Below are positions 1 through 13,295 of a stretch of 64,000 bases of DNA, piece after piece. The notes beneath the pieces are model-generated. The model did no database searches. It was not told where the DNA came from and saw only the letters and a program-made list of their open reading frames with translations. Origin of the DNA: Strigamia acuminata (Eukaryota; Arthropoda; Chilopoda; Geophilomorpha; Linotaeniidae); NCBI GenBank assembly GCA_949358305.1, contig OX442316.1, positions 8,494,001 through 8,558,000 on the forward strand, written 5' to 3'. The position numbers were made by a program, and so were the translations under genes. Positions within the stretch are counted from its first letter, which is position 1, and every line of letters starts with the position of its first letter.

Positions 1-3000
1 TTTTCTTCTGTCTCTTTCTCTCTTTCTCTCAACAAGTTAAACTTCCTTTCCCGTGCTTTTCTTATTTTTTTCCCCTCAACTTTTTTTTTTACAAAATTCT
101 AAAGGAGATAAATTCCTTTGCGTAAATAAGATCAATTTTTTTCAGTCATAAAACATTGCTATAACTTATCCGTGTTTATACTACGAGAAAATAAATATTA
201 GGATGTTAACGCAGCCTTAGACCACTTAATTAGAAACCAAAATTTTTTTTTTTAAAAAAGCTGCCATACAAAATAATGAATCGATCAATTAATTAAATGT
301 TTTCTGCATTTGTCTTTAAACTCACTTTAATTTAGTCTTGCAGGGTTTGCACGACAAATTTGTAAAACAAATTGTGCAGTGGACGGTCGGTTAACAATTT
401 TAATCAAATGAAGCCGAGTGCAGACGCGTAATTATGAAATGCGCAACCGGGCCACAATTAAAACCCACGTTATTATATTGAGAATATGGAAATCAAAAGC
501 AGCATGTACGACCACAATTTATCGTTGGGCTGAATTCCACGAACCTTTCTCGATTGAAGGTGAAAGTGTAGAAACAATGCAAACACTCGGATTTCAGTCG
601 AGATAAAAAAAAAACACAACGCCTTTGAAAAACTATACCCACGCAGGACATGTCAAGGGCAACTTTTCCTTCTAAATATACTAAAAACATTCTTTCATAA
701 CACTGCACTACATTTTTTAAAAAAATGTCTCTCTATTTATATAAAATATGCGATTAGTTACGTACTTACACTTGCAAATTCAACTGCGATCATCTCGTGG
801 GAAGTTTGATTCTATTTCTGCATTTTACGATTTACCTCCCCGTGTTTTCTACTCCTGTCGAGTTGAGGAATCAGATAACTGTCTGCACATGTTCCTCGCG
901 TGCATTTTCGTGGCCGGGAACCCCCAAGTCTCCGGGGTTGCCGCGGGCGGCCAAAGGAGCCCGAGACAAGACCATGGAAGAGTCCACATTGAGCTAATCA
1001 GTGTACAGGGGTGACTCATTACGTTAAGTTAAAAGCCAGTGAACTCCCCTTAGCAGATGGATGTAATTACATTGATGATGAATTTTTAATATTTACTCAG
1101 CGTTTCAATTGTCATTTTCTGCTCTTCTTGTGTTCGCCGTTGAAAAAAAGACGAAAATCATGTTTTTTTCACTTGCACTATAAACGGGCAATTCGTAACA
1201 ACCATTTTAAATGTTTACATTACAGTGATTGTGATCAAATTTCTTTTTCCCCTTTAGATTAAAAGCCTTGTATCAATTAGGCCAGGGATGTATCTTTGCG
1301 TGAAGGTGATAATGTATGTGGATGAAAATATTCACCGCTCCAATGCTGCTTTAGTTAGTATATACGATAATTCACTTTCCGACTGAGGAGCAGGTGTGGC
1401 CAGCCGCATTCCCAAGCTATGAGAGGCAACTGACTCCATTAAGTTGTATAATCAAACAAGACGCTTCCATAACCCCTTTCACGATGCTATTTAACGTTGT
1501 AACTAGACTACAAACTGTTGTTATTTTTTTTCTTAACTTTCTTTCATTAAAACTTAAAATTTTTAAAAAGTTGCAGCCATCTTTTTCCCTTCTGAAATTT
1601 AAAGCACACAAACGGTAATGCAAAACTCGTTCTACTAGAAAAAATACGGTATTCATTATGGTTTTAGCACAATCGTAAAGTAGCCAACACAGTCGTTTGT
1701 AGGTAGATTAAGAGTACATCAAATATACAGGTGTGAGATGGTTTGTTCGCTCTGCTTGGTTTATAATTCACAAAAGGGTATGTGAGAGAAGCTGGGGAAG
1801 ATGCGCATGCATGCATGCACACATACGGCACTTTGATGATTTCTAAACAACAAAAAAAGTTTTTAATTATGCCACTTATGCTTGCAACGGTGATAACAGC
1901 ATTCACCCACCCAAATTCAATTTCATTCAACCGACCACATATCCCGTTGGATTCTTTTAAAAAAAAAAACTGTTTAAATAGATAACTCTTCGCCCCAAAT
2001 TTAAATTTCACGACCCAAAAAGATTTTCTAACTGAATTAAGCCGTATATGAACTTTAACAGCATTTCTGTGAACGTGCATCTATTGACTTGAAATTAAAG
2101 CGGTCACTTAAAAAGCGAAAGCAACTATCGATCCGTTTTTCACACCTAAGTTGATCATTGGTGATTCGTTTAAATTAACCGACATTTTAGCTCCTTTTCT
2201 GACTTCCTTCCCGAAAATAAAATCAATACGATTAGCAAACCATTCGGTTTATAAATCCAAGCTTGGGAAATACTAAAATAAATAATAAATTCATAAAATA
2301 TTTGCTTGTCAACATTTATCCTGCAAATTCTACTTTTATGAGAACAGAAATTGAACGATCTATTATTTAAACATAACCATTAACGAAGAACTATCGGCGA
2401 AACATTGCAATTGTGAACTTTTCCACCATAAACAGTTTCAAAAAAAATTTTAGCTTAAGGAAAACATCCCTCTTTCTCGTTGCAGTGGCAAAATGAAGCC
2501 ATTAAAGCCAGATATGATATACTACGTAATGTCATCTAGCTAGACTTGTGAAGACGGTTACAGGAAGGGAGGAGGAGGGGTGACACAAAGTGGCAGAAGA
2601 AAAAGTGGAAGGGACAGGAATTTAATGAAGCAGTGCACAAATTGTTTCAAATTGTCGTGATTATGAGACTGCAGCACGACAAGCGACGCAGGATATAAAA
2701 GTAAAGAGAAGGGAGAGAGAGAGAGAGAAAAGGAATTCCATTTCTTCATACGATAAGGTGGCGTGAGTTGGTTCTCTCTATATAAACTACCCCGGTCCTC
2801 ATTTTCTAATAACCACCAAGCCAGTAATTGGAGAAAAGAGCGGAGAAGACGCTCGAGTTATCAAACAGCCGTAATAAACTTTCCCTGACGATATTACAAA
2901 TATATATATTAGATATATAAGGTTTGAGGGGGGGGAAATTATACAATTGCTCTTCTTTTTACCACTTGCTATCTGACTAGAGTCTACTTTACATTTATAT

Positions 3001-6000
3001 CAAACAAAAGCGCGCTATGAACGGCTGCTGTGGTCCCATTTACCTAAAGTTCCATCCTCGCGGATCAACTTGAGATTTCATTGGAAATTCTAAAGGTTGG
3101 AGAAATCTCTTTTCAAGTTGATGACTCAGAATGAAACGAACAATTATGACTTAGAGCCAATAACGGAGGAAAATTATTTCAAGAAATAGCTTTCACTTTC
3201 TTCCATCTCCTTATCTTTTTCATTTACTTCTTATCGTCGAGCCGTTTAACGATTTTCGCATTAAAATAAAAAAAAAGAAAAAAAAAAAAGTCGTTTTCAG
3301 CGATTCATTTCATCAATATTTTCTCGGCTTGCTTGTATTTTTGTCACACAACAAGCCCACAAGGTGACGATTTAAAGAACTAATTGACAATTCCCCCGTC
3401 TCCACTTGAGTCTTTTCTATAGTCTCATAGTTCACCGCTCACTCGAGGCGAGGGTAAAACGGGAGTCGTAGTCGTGTGCAGGGCAACACAATAAACCCTA
3501 ATAACATTCAATTGGATTTTACAGCCTCTTGTGTCGCGCCTCTTCCGCCGCCCCCCCAAATGTGTCGCTTCCCACTATGACTCCCATTCCGTACTCCTCC
3601 CCGCGCCGCTCTTTGGAGTTTCGTGCCAAGTGGAATGTGCACGATGCGGACAACGGACGCGCCAGTCTGCACTTAAAGACACCGATGGCTGCACAATCAA
3701 ACAGCACCTGCCAGGCAAACGTGCACCAAATTCCTATCCACGACTACCAAATCAATCACCGCGGCTCGCGTTTAAATAAATGGGAAAAAACGAAAAGCAA
3801 GCGATAAAAATATGCAATAATCCACCAAAGGCGTCGAGATTGAAGATCCGAAAAAAGTAAAAATCTCGTTACTTGAAAACCATTTCGAGAAATTACGCTG
3901 GATGTTCGCTTCGCTTTAATTCGGCATTTGAAACCACCACAGGGTAATTTCAACTCGATAGATACAGAATTCCAGATACATAATACACATCGATATTTAT
4001 TACTTTGTGCGGCAAGAGAGTGAGAAATAAAGGAATTTCGTGCTAAAACATTTTCCCCAGTATTTTATTTACGAAATAAATCAGCTAATGTGAAAAGAAC
4101 ATCCGGTGTTCGCGTATAAATAGCACTTTCCTCCTATCCCCCCTTGCTGTTATTAAATAACAAACAATAAACGAAGCCTGGAGTGAGCGAGGTGGGGTAA
4201 AGGATAAAGGTTGCTCCAAACAGATTTCAGCAGTATATCTTTCTTCTTTGGCATCGTAAGCCAGCATAAAAGTGATATACGATGTGTCTTCCTGTGCTTG
4301 GGATTGACCTAATAACCTCTTGGCAGTTGACCTCCAGAAGAAGGGTGCTCGAGATAAGACCCTATCGAACCCCAAGTCGCAAAAAAATGTGAGGGAAAAA
4401 CCAACATTTCTATTTCATTGACACCAAACCGGCCATTTCGGGCATAATCAATTCAAATTCAAACATTTTCCTTTACGATCTCTTTTTATATACGTTTTTT
4501 CCCAACTTTTTTATTGGAAAGAAAGTTGTGCCAAAATCCATTTCCACATATCAAGTCAAACTGCAGTTGAGGCGTGCCTATTAACACCTTGGTTACCAAC
4601 TTCTTCCCGATCCACCACTATTGTGGGCGCAATTAAGTTACCGTGGTCACCCATTCTCCTACTCCGAGTCGCATGCACGTACTCGGCTTGGAGTCTTGGA
4701 CCATTCATTTTATTGGTTTCAGGTATGTGCGGTTCACATGAAACAACCACTTCATTCCCCCATTACTCGTCCACTTTCTTGCCCTCTGGAGTCCGCATTG
4801 GTGGTTTTAAACTCCTGACGGGAATAAAGAAGTCAGCATTCCATACAAAATACACTCGTTCCAGGCTCGTGTTTTCCCGTCCTCGCCACGCCCTACCAGC
4901 TCTATACAACAATATGAAGACGAGATAAAAGACAACCATTCTCTTATCGCATCACTGGGAATGGTCTTTCTCTTCTCCTCTTTCTTTCTCTACATCACAG
5001 TGCCCACCCGATTGTATATCAAGATTATTTAGTTTCCTAAGCTCCTTTGCCTCACATTTCTGTGGCTGCCCACCAAATATACACCGATGCCAAGCATCAC
5101 AACAGAACAGACGTGTACAACTTATACATATCTCCCCTCGCAACACTTCTTCTTCTTCGGAGGTTCGCAATAAGCCGGTAAAATACGACAATTGTCTCAC
5201 AAACACCGAAACGATGCCTCGTTACAAGCCTGTGGAACAGAAGTCTTCATCGTTTTGAGATCATAAAGCAGATGAAGTGAATCTTCTTTTTTCTACTTCT
5301 CCTCTCCAATTTTTTTTCTCTTACCCATTTTTTCCCCTCATTCACTTCAGATAGCAACCTTTAACTTTTCTATTTATTTTTTTCCTACCTTTCTTCCTTC
5401 CTTGCTCTATGGATCTGATATATTTTGTGATCACTTATACAACCTAAGGATAAAGCACTCCCCCGCACTAACAACAAAAAACTACCGTAACAAGAATTCC
5501 TGAAGGTGATAAAAATAAATTCCCAATATAACGGATGCGCTCGCAACAATATTCACATGTTTCGCGTGTTTACTCTAGTAAAACGAGCTGAAATCAGATC
5601 ATACGCCAAAAGAAAGAAAGTATCGGTCCTTAACTTTAAAATGCCCGCCTGCACGTTTAACTTTCCTGCACGACACAGCACGCCATTATCACACTGAATT
5701 CGAAAAAACATCCTCATGCAATGGATCATGGGATCGGGCACACACAATACGCATAGAAAAAGAGCAATATCTAACGATAGGCTGCAACTCGCGGGAACTC
5801 TGCCAATCGATTCACACAAACTGTCTCTTCCTTCCATTGCAACCCACATGTCTTTCTCTTTCCACATTTTTTTTTTGGCCAGACAGTTTGAGACTTTCCC
5901 TTATCCTGCCAGCAGTTATGTGCGAAACAAAATTCTACGATGCGTTTCTCCTTTGATGACTGATACGGAAAAACTATTCCGTGTGAAACACTGATGCTGC

Positions 6001-7005
6001 ACAAAAAGATTCCCCCAGAGAGACACCAATAAAACTACTAATTGCCTGATTTCGCTCAACTAAAGAAAACCAAGCCCATTTTTTCCCCTTGGTCAATAAT
6101 TTTGTTTTCTACTTTTTCACCCGTTGCGGCCACTGGGAGTGGGAATTACATCCCTGAAGAAATAAAATAAAACTAAAGAGGGTAGGAGAAAAAAATTGCC
6201 AAATTGAATCAATTTTGTCAACAAGCAACAAATTAAATCCACTAACAACCTCTAATAAAATCTTCAATCTGTCAGCCTTAAAGCTATAGATTTTTTTTAA
6301 CTGTCGTCAGGCCTCACTTAATTATTTCAATCAATAAAATTTTAAATAATATTTCCAACAAAATAGAGACAGTTTACAAAAATGCGAAAACACTTTTATC
6401 CCCTTATCGCGGATTAATTCAATAATCCAAAACAAGTATAAAAAAAAATTTAAAACATACAAAAATTGAATTTAAAAGTTATTTCAGGGCGATATACGAG
6501 ATTAAAGAAACCAAAAGAGCAATAAGAAAGTCATTCAATACCTTAGCGTGATGTAAAGATGCGAAATAACGACAAGGTAACATTTATACTGAATCAGCAA
6601 AAAGGAAGTCTCATACTGTCATCGATGGTCAGGAACTGCGGATGAAGAAGCATAGATTGAGAGTAGTGCGATCTAATCTAATCCAGTGCGGCGGGGCAGC
6701 TGATGAAGGGGGCAGGCGGGAAACCCCCGCCCTCTGATGAGTGCGCCAAGTACTGCGTCTCGACACCTCAGCACGGGGTACGCTCCTCTTTCGATTTGGA
6801 TGAAGCGCACGCGCGATCCATCCACGTGGCTGTGAGAGGGCTAGTGAGAGAAAATATCGCCTCTTCTGCCATCCGCGATCGTAAATAAAGAGTGAAACTC
6901 GCCCCTCGATTTTTTTAAAAAAAAAAATCCATATCAAGTTGAAATTTCTTTTTTATATTCAATTTATAATATTCGCTTGTCATCTGGAGTGTTTCAAGGA
7001 CCAAA

Positions 7006-7040
<35 letters not shown>

Positions 7041-9216
7041 TATAGCACGTGATATTTATCATCTCGTTTGACTCCCCTCATCGCCAGCTTCACTTTTAAT
7101 CGAGCCATTTGCTGAAAGATCGTGACGAGCAGCTTCACCGCAAGACGAGGCTGCTCCGCAGAGAAATCAGTTGGTAATCTTCCCTCTTTAGCCCTCGCCT
7201 CACAAACTGTCACTCTCCATTAGTTCTCGTGTCGTCTGTTGACGATGAAGGCTGTTTCTATACATTTGTTTTTCTAGCATGAAAATGACCATACATCGTA
7301 TATTTTTCCCATTTTTTCTTTTCTTTCCACCACAGCACTACAGTGACACATGAAGCAATTCCAGGCGAAAACCAAACGGCCTCTTCTTTAGCTCAAATAT
7401 TTAAATATTAAACATTACATCGTCTATACGGCAACGAAAATTGCTGGGGAAATAAACAACATGAGCTGAAAATCCACATTAATCAATCATTCATGACGTA
7501 ATTAATTTATAAATCCGTCAACACAATCTCGTCTCTTGTAATTCATTTAAGTCAATATACGTTATTGAAACAAATTCAAACCAAGTATAAATATTTATAA
7601 TGTAATGCGTATATTGATTCAATTATCAAAACAAGTATGATCTTAAAGTAACAACATCGTCAATCATGTTTCAGCTTGTAATTTTCATCTAAAAAATAAT
7701 AATAAATAATAATTTACAAAAAAAAAAAACCCATAACTTTTCTCCGCTGAAGTCATTTTTATCATTGTATTTACATTTGGAATGGTGCAACTAAACAGTT
7801 GGATCTAATTACGAGATTTTTCCCAATCTTGCCACACATCTGAAAAGCTCAGACAAACACTTTGGATTGATCCTTTTTCTCTCAAGGAAAAAACCTTATC
7901 ACGTGCAGAAACGTGCGGAATATGACTGGAATGTTTCATTGTGCGCATCCACATCTCCTTCCAATTTTATTCATTATCCATTTACCAAACCTTTTTCATC
8001 TTTAACTAAATTATTCCCCCTAACCTAATAAAATAATTTCCTTCCGCGACAATAAAAACAAAATTGTATACTTAAAAATATCTTCATTAAGACCAAACAC
8101 TATTCGCTATGGAAATGCATTCTTCCCGCGAATGCTTTCATATGTATAGCACAGGGGAGTAGCAATAAAATTTTCAAATAAAAAGTGCTTTTCAGCCATT
8201 TTTCCCACTTTTTTTCCCCTTCTTTTTTGTTTGACTTTCCCAAGCCCTCCATTGATAATAAAATCAATTTTAAATGTAAGCCAACGGAAAATTTTTTTCC
8301 CCTTTCTCTATAGATTTCAAAAACCAAAACAAACACTCAGCCCCCCTCGTAAAAAAAAGGTCAGCAACTAAAGATTTAAAGTTGACATTGTGCCTAAATG
8401 TCAAGCGCCCATTTTAGCACGCGCAAAGTGTATAACATTAGTGAAGGAGAGAGGTTCTTGGTTAACCTCACTCGTTTGTCTCTGGCCCTTTCTGCACTCC
8501 ATTTACCCAACGGCCCTTTCCTTTACAGTTTGCTCGAGGATTACATATGTAAAATTAAATGCTATTAGCTTAATACTACGCTTAAAGCTAAAAGATGATT
8601 AAAATTCATCACTGCTAGGTTATTATTAGTTATATGCCATTCGTTCAAAATTAAATTAGTTGTCACAAAAAGATTCGCCATTTAAAATTCTTTTATCGCA
8701 ATATTTTCATTCTCGTCATATTTTAAAGAAAAAAAGTAAATTCTTTATGTTATTCAATTTTTTAGTAGAGAAATAATGTTAAAGGGGAAATGACAATTAT
8801 GATTTTAATCTCCGCAAAGGTAATTATTCAGAATGATGGAAGTCAAACAAAGCATTAAGTGAATTGGACTAAACCGAATTTGATGGGAAAAAGAGAGTTA
8901 ATAAAAATTCTGATCAACATCATTGATTTTCAAGATGGGCAACAAAATCCACGAAGTAAAAGTTGCAAATTTGAAGCTAATTTTTACATTTTCCTCGACA
9001 TTCAAAGATGGTATTGATAAACTGGCTTAGTGTTTTAATTTTTAGTTATAGAGGATGTCAGTCTCTAAAACTATATTCTTTATTTATTTTTTTTTAAATT
9101 TCAGCTTCCTTGGCATCACACTTTTATCTTTGTGGAATGACATCACATGTCAAAGCATCACTTTTTTCCTCAATAAAAAAAATTGCATTTGTTTTGTTTG
9201 TTTCCAACAAATCCTG
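1..9216. other. Gene-free AT-rich region
   Basis: I see no exon chain or recognisable protein here on either strand. Short open frames occur but have no family motifs and no matching splice partners. The stretch holds scattered islands of higher GC (about 3.4-3.8, 4.55-4.9 and 6.65-6.9 kb), pyrimidine-rich tracts at the left edge, a poly-T run near 7006-7037, and a TATA-like site near 2779-2786 with no gene attached to it. It could be distal regulatory DNA or an intron of a gene outside the window; the sequence alone does not decide. Confidence 0.6.
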
Positions 9217-9300
9217 CTGCCGGCTTCAATAGCTGAGTGGCTAGGGTTAGCACGCTTGTGACTTGTGCTTCAACCGGAGGGTTGAATTTTATTCCACAGG
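9217..9300 (+). repeat. Degenerate tRNA-like / SINE-head-like sequence
   Basis: The segment contains TAGCTGAGTGG (about 9229-9239), a good match to an RNA polymerase III A box (TRGCNNAGTGG). About 45 bp further on is a weaker B-box-like GGGTTGAATTTTATTCC. The spacing and a GCAC/GTGC stem between them resemble a tRNA with a long variable region. The T-arm is not intact, so this is not a working tRNA. It is most likely the head of a tRNA-derived SINE or a tRNA pseudogene. A second copy, which would establish a SINE, was not found in the window. Confidence 0.35.
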
Positions 9301-10614
9301 ATATAAGATTTTTACAACAAACAGGAATATAAAAATTTTGCGTGCACTCAAATATTGGGAGCGTGAGCTGCGTACTGCATAATAAATATGAAAAATAACC
9401 AACGCAAGGATATTCAAGAATATCAATTAACAAAAAATGATAATTTCGAGCCCTAGCTAATTATACAACTACTTGTGGTCAACAAAAAACTTTTTCCAAC
9501 CACGGATATGTGCCGTGGAATGACCTCTCATACAACATCCGTTCCACTATTTTTTCCTGTTCGAAAGCAACGTGTGTTGTCCATTGCACACACATAAACA
9601 AATATTTGCTCACCAATCAATGTACGAGTTAACTAAATCCCACAATTTTACTTTTAAATTATTTGTATACTAATTCTAAATTAATCGATTTATCGATAGC
9701 ATTTACGGCAACAGCTGCTTTAAATTCAACATTCAATCCAATTCTAACCATCTGTTAATTAAAATTCAAACACCGCACTAAACATTTTTACAAATGTGTA
9801 ATTTTTATCACATACAACAAAAATCAATTATTCCAACTAAAAAAATGCAAATTCAAATTTAAAAAACAATACTTTAATAACACTGCTACCCGTTGAACGA
9901 ATCCAACAACTACTCTCATGCACTTCCGAGTACTGCACCGTACGAGAATCTCAAGACGAAAATCGACTTCCATTTTCTGTTTTATGTCTGAGGCACTTGG
10001 CTATGTTTATAATGCACGCCATGGAAATGCATTAAGCCGGAACTCAGGCACCAATAACTTGCACCAATGGCTAAAGACGACATTTTTGTTCGTGACACTA
10101 GTTGCAAACTCATGTTAGGGGACACATTACGTCGTAAGAGCTGCTTCTTGAGAACGACGACAACCCTGGGAGCCCTTAAGTAGCCGTGATGGCTTCGTTT
10201 TTCCCAACCGACACAACACCTACACTGTAAACGGCCACTACAGCCTTTCAAACTCAAAACTACAAGTTTGAGGCAAATATTCACCGCTAACTTGGTGAAT
10301 ACACAATAAATACCACAAATTTGCGCAAGACGTTGCATTTAAATACATTAAAATATTAAAAAATTAAACCCCATTAATATTTAAAACAATGTTAAATAAT
10401 TAATCCTTGCTAAATACGACTTTAATTCGTGAATAAAAGTCGTGGCAAGATAAAAGCAAAACAAAATATTTGTGTATGATAGGCAGTCTGTAAGTACAAG
10501 TAATCATACACAGACATTTATTTAGAATTTGTTTTTTTGACAATTATATTGATGTTCAAAAAATATTTCACTTACTTTTTTAACATTCAATTGCTACAAT
10601 CTACTACACAACTT
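9301..10614. other. Intergenic region
   Basis: No gene was recognised. The left part follows the tRNA-like patch. 9.9-10.34 kb is less AT-rich but has no exon chain. The last ~250 bp are probably the 3' untranslated region and downstream flank of the DNAJC21 gene on the minus strand. Confidence 0.5.
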
Positions 10615-12920
10615 TTATCTTTTTTTCTTGATCGGTTTCACATTCACATCTCTGGTTAGAAGCGTGCTGTGTCCCGTTTCTTTCAAATGATCAAATAATT
10701 TATTGCGGGATGAAAATGAGCAAGCGCACGTCTCGCATTTGTGCGCGTCATTCTTCGCCTGAAATATTCACACAATTAAATATTACGAATTAAACTTTCA
10801 ATTTCAATTATTTACCTTTGATTTAGTTTTCGATTTCGTTTTAGATGAACTGCTTGGTGCATCGCGCGATTTTATTTTTAAGTTCTTTAATTCCTTCGTA
10901 CATTCTGGAATTGATTTTGCTATTTCATCAACTTCGTTTGCTGAATTCGTTATTTCATCCACTTCATTGGCTGAAGTAAGCGTAGAATTTGTCAGTTCAT
11001 CAATTTTATTTTCAGAATTAGGCGTAGGATTGGTTGTTCCATCGATTTCATTTGCTGAATTCAGCTTAGAACTTGTATCCCTCCGTATTTTAACACTATC
11101 AGCAGCTGCAGCATCTATTTTGTCTTTTACTTTGATGTCTTCATCACTGGCCGAGTCAAAAGATAGAAGTTTTTTCTTTCTCTTTGCTTTGCTGTACCAA
11201 AATAAAATAAATAAATATATTTTTTTAAATTTCTGGAAAATAAATCCTTTAAAATTTTAATTCATAACTACCGATTTTTTCGTTTGGAACTATTATCATC
11301 TGCATCATTGTCTACAACATTAGTTGCAATGTCCATTTCTTCTCTTTCGAGGATGTCTTCTTCCACCAGTTCACTATCCAACACATTACTATCACTATTT
11401 TGTTCGCCAATAAGTAATAATTCCTCTTGTAACACCATTTCTTTTAATACAGCACAGTTTTCTTTATGCTTTTTAGAATTTTCATGATTGGCAAACCTAA
11501 TTTTTTTTTAAAAAAAATCATTAAGCAACGGATATCTTTAAAATAACTAAAATACTCGTACGCTTTATCCGATTTGAATGCCTTGTCACAAGCAATGCAA
11601 TACAGTTCTGTAGGTAAAACGTTTTGTTTCTCTTCAGTATCTTCATCTGCAGACTCAACATCCCCAAATTCCTTTGCAACATTAGCCTCCATTTCTTGGA
11701 GAATTTCTTCTATCTGAGACATCGCTGCCCAATTGGATTCTTGGTAATTGTCCATCAGTCTAAAAAATTCCAACTCCGATTACTATTTCTGACACAAAAA
11801 ATCCAATTGTCACGTACATACTTCCGTCTCTCCTCCAGTTGTTTTCGTCGATTATCTTCCACCTTGCGACTATTTGCAGCAGATTTTTCTTCTAATAGTT
11901 TCTGCAATTAGAATTGCAGAGCATATTAGTACATCTTTTTTTGTAATTGTAATTTCTAAATCATTATTCCGCTTACTTTGTGTAGTTGGACACGTTTATC
12001 TCGTTTTCTTACGAATGCAACTAAAGCCTGTATTTTTTTAAAAATGGAAATGGTAATACAAATATATATATTTTAATAACAAAATAAATACGACGTACTC
12101 TGACTTCTTCATTGCGTTTTTTCTTAGCCTGATCTCGGATTTTCTTATTATCTTTCTCCATAAGCCGCATAACTCTCCTATTTGGTGCGTCTCGTATATC
12201 ATATTTAAACAACCACACATATGAAGTTTTCGTACTGTAGCTTTGCCAATAAGCGTAAAAAGCACCAACAACTTCGTCGTAAGAGCTGTCGGATGAACCA
12301 AATGTTGGGATATCGTCATCGTCGTCTGAATTTTCACTTCTGTATTCACAATCTTCGGCAGCCAATTTTTCAAACAAATTTCTATACACTGTGTAAAATC
12401 CCTAAAAAAAAATTTTTTTTTAAATTAATCCCTTAATTAAAAACTTGAACCTTTTATAAATTTCTCTCCAAAGAAATTACATTTTCACCATCATTATATC
12501 CCGAATAGCAACCGCAATTAAAATATTCAAACAAATCCAAATGATCATCAGCTTTCTCTTGACCTATAAAAAAAACAAAGAGATTTAATTCACTGAAATC
12601 AACTTTATGTTATTAAAACACTTCTTTACCGGCTCTGAGAATAGATTCCCTATATTTATCATAAAATGCTCTTTCTTGAGGATCAGCTAATACAGCATAT
12701 GCTTGTTGTATAATCCTAAATTGAACTGTTGCCTCTTGAACATTTTCCGGATTTTTATCTGTTACAACAATTAAAATTAGCATTAAAAATAACATTTTTA
12801 ATCCTAAAAGTCAACGTGTATACCTGGATGCCATTGCAAAGCCAGCTTACGATATGCTTTCTTTAATTCGTCCCCATCGGCATTTCTCGCAACTCCCAAA
12901 ACTTCGTAATGACATTTCAT
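10615..12920 (-). CDS. DNAJC21: DnaJ homolog subfamily C member 21 (JJJ1-like J-protein)
   Basis: Ten exons on the minus strand: 12824-12920, 12630-12758, 12481-12563, 12099-12401, 11977-12027, 11822-11901, 11562-11759, 11272-11496, 10816-11191, 10615-10758, giving 561 residues. Residues 1-70 are a J domain: it starts [10 protein letters not shown] and its HPD motif is split by intron 1 (HP|D). A conserved middle block ([14 protein letters not shown], then the YAYWQSY region) identifies the DNAJC21/JJJ1 family. Two U1-type C2H2 fingers follow: C-x2-C in exon 7 completed by H-x5-H in exon 8, and a second finger in the last exon. The tail is lysine-rich. Family knowledge: a cytosolic/nucleolar Hsp70 co-chaperone for 60S ribosome maturation, recycling shuttling factors. 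Length is close to human DNAJC21. It is divergent from ASF1 across a short shared promoter. The acidic exon 9 contains short internal repeats of the type NSANEVDEI. Confidence 0.96.
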
Positions 12921-13295
12921 TATGATTTATCTTATAATTGACATGTAAAAACAAATAATTTAATTCCTAAACCTAAACAGTTATCTTGACAATGAGGTTG
13001 TGAAGGCGGTAAATAAAACAGGAAGTAGAACTCCTGAACTCTCGGCGGAACTGTAAATTTTGCTGTCGCCAACTCGTGTGGAATTCCTTAACTTCCAGTG
13101 CCGGAAGTTATTATAAATTCCCACCATACATGTGAGTCTCGTCGATGACATCACGATTGATGGTGGCAAACTTTCCGTATTACTAGTGTGGTGGAAAATG
13201 AAAAAAACTCCATGGCTTTGAAAATTGTCTAGATATTTCCCGCCATCTGAGACAACTTCAGTTCTCTGTCAGTTTTCGTGCAGTTGTTTGATGCA
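12921..13295. promoter_or_regulatory. Bidirectional promoter between DNAJC21 and ASF1
   Basis: Only 375 bp separate the two start codons, which point away from each other, so both promoters and both 5' untranslated regions must lie here. I see no clear TATA box on either side, as is common for housekeeping head-to-head pairs. Co-regulation of a ribosome-biogenesis factor and a histone chaperone is plausible but is an inference. Confidence 0.7.

Noticed and set aside
2770-2900. TATA-like promoter (TCTATATAAACTAC).
   Set aside because: No exon or conserved frame lies downstream on the + strand within several kb; left as a bare motif.
418-6937. Many 60-104-residue frames in the left 7 kb.
   Set aside because: Composition is non-coding-like, both strands overlap, and I could not link any two by splice sites or recognise a domain.
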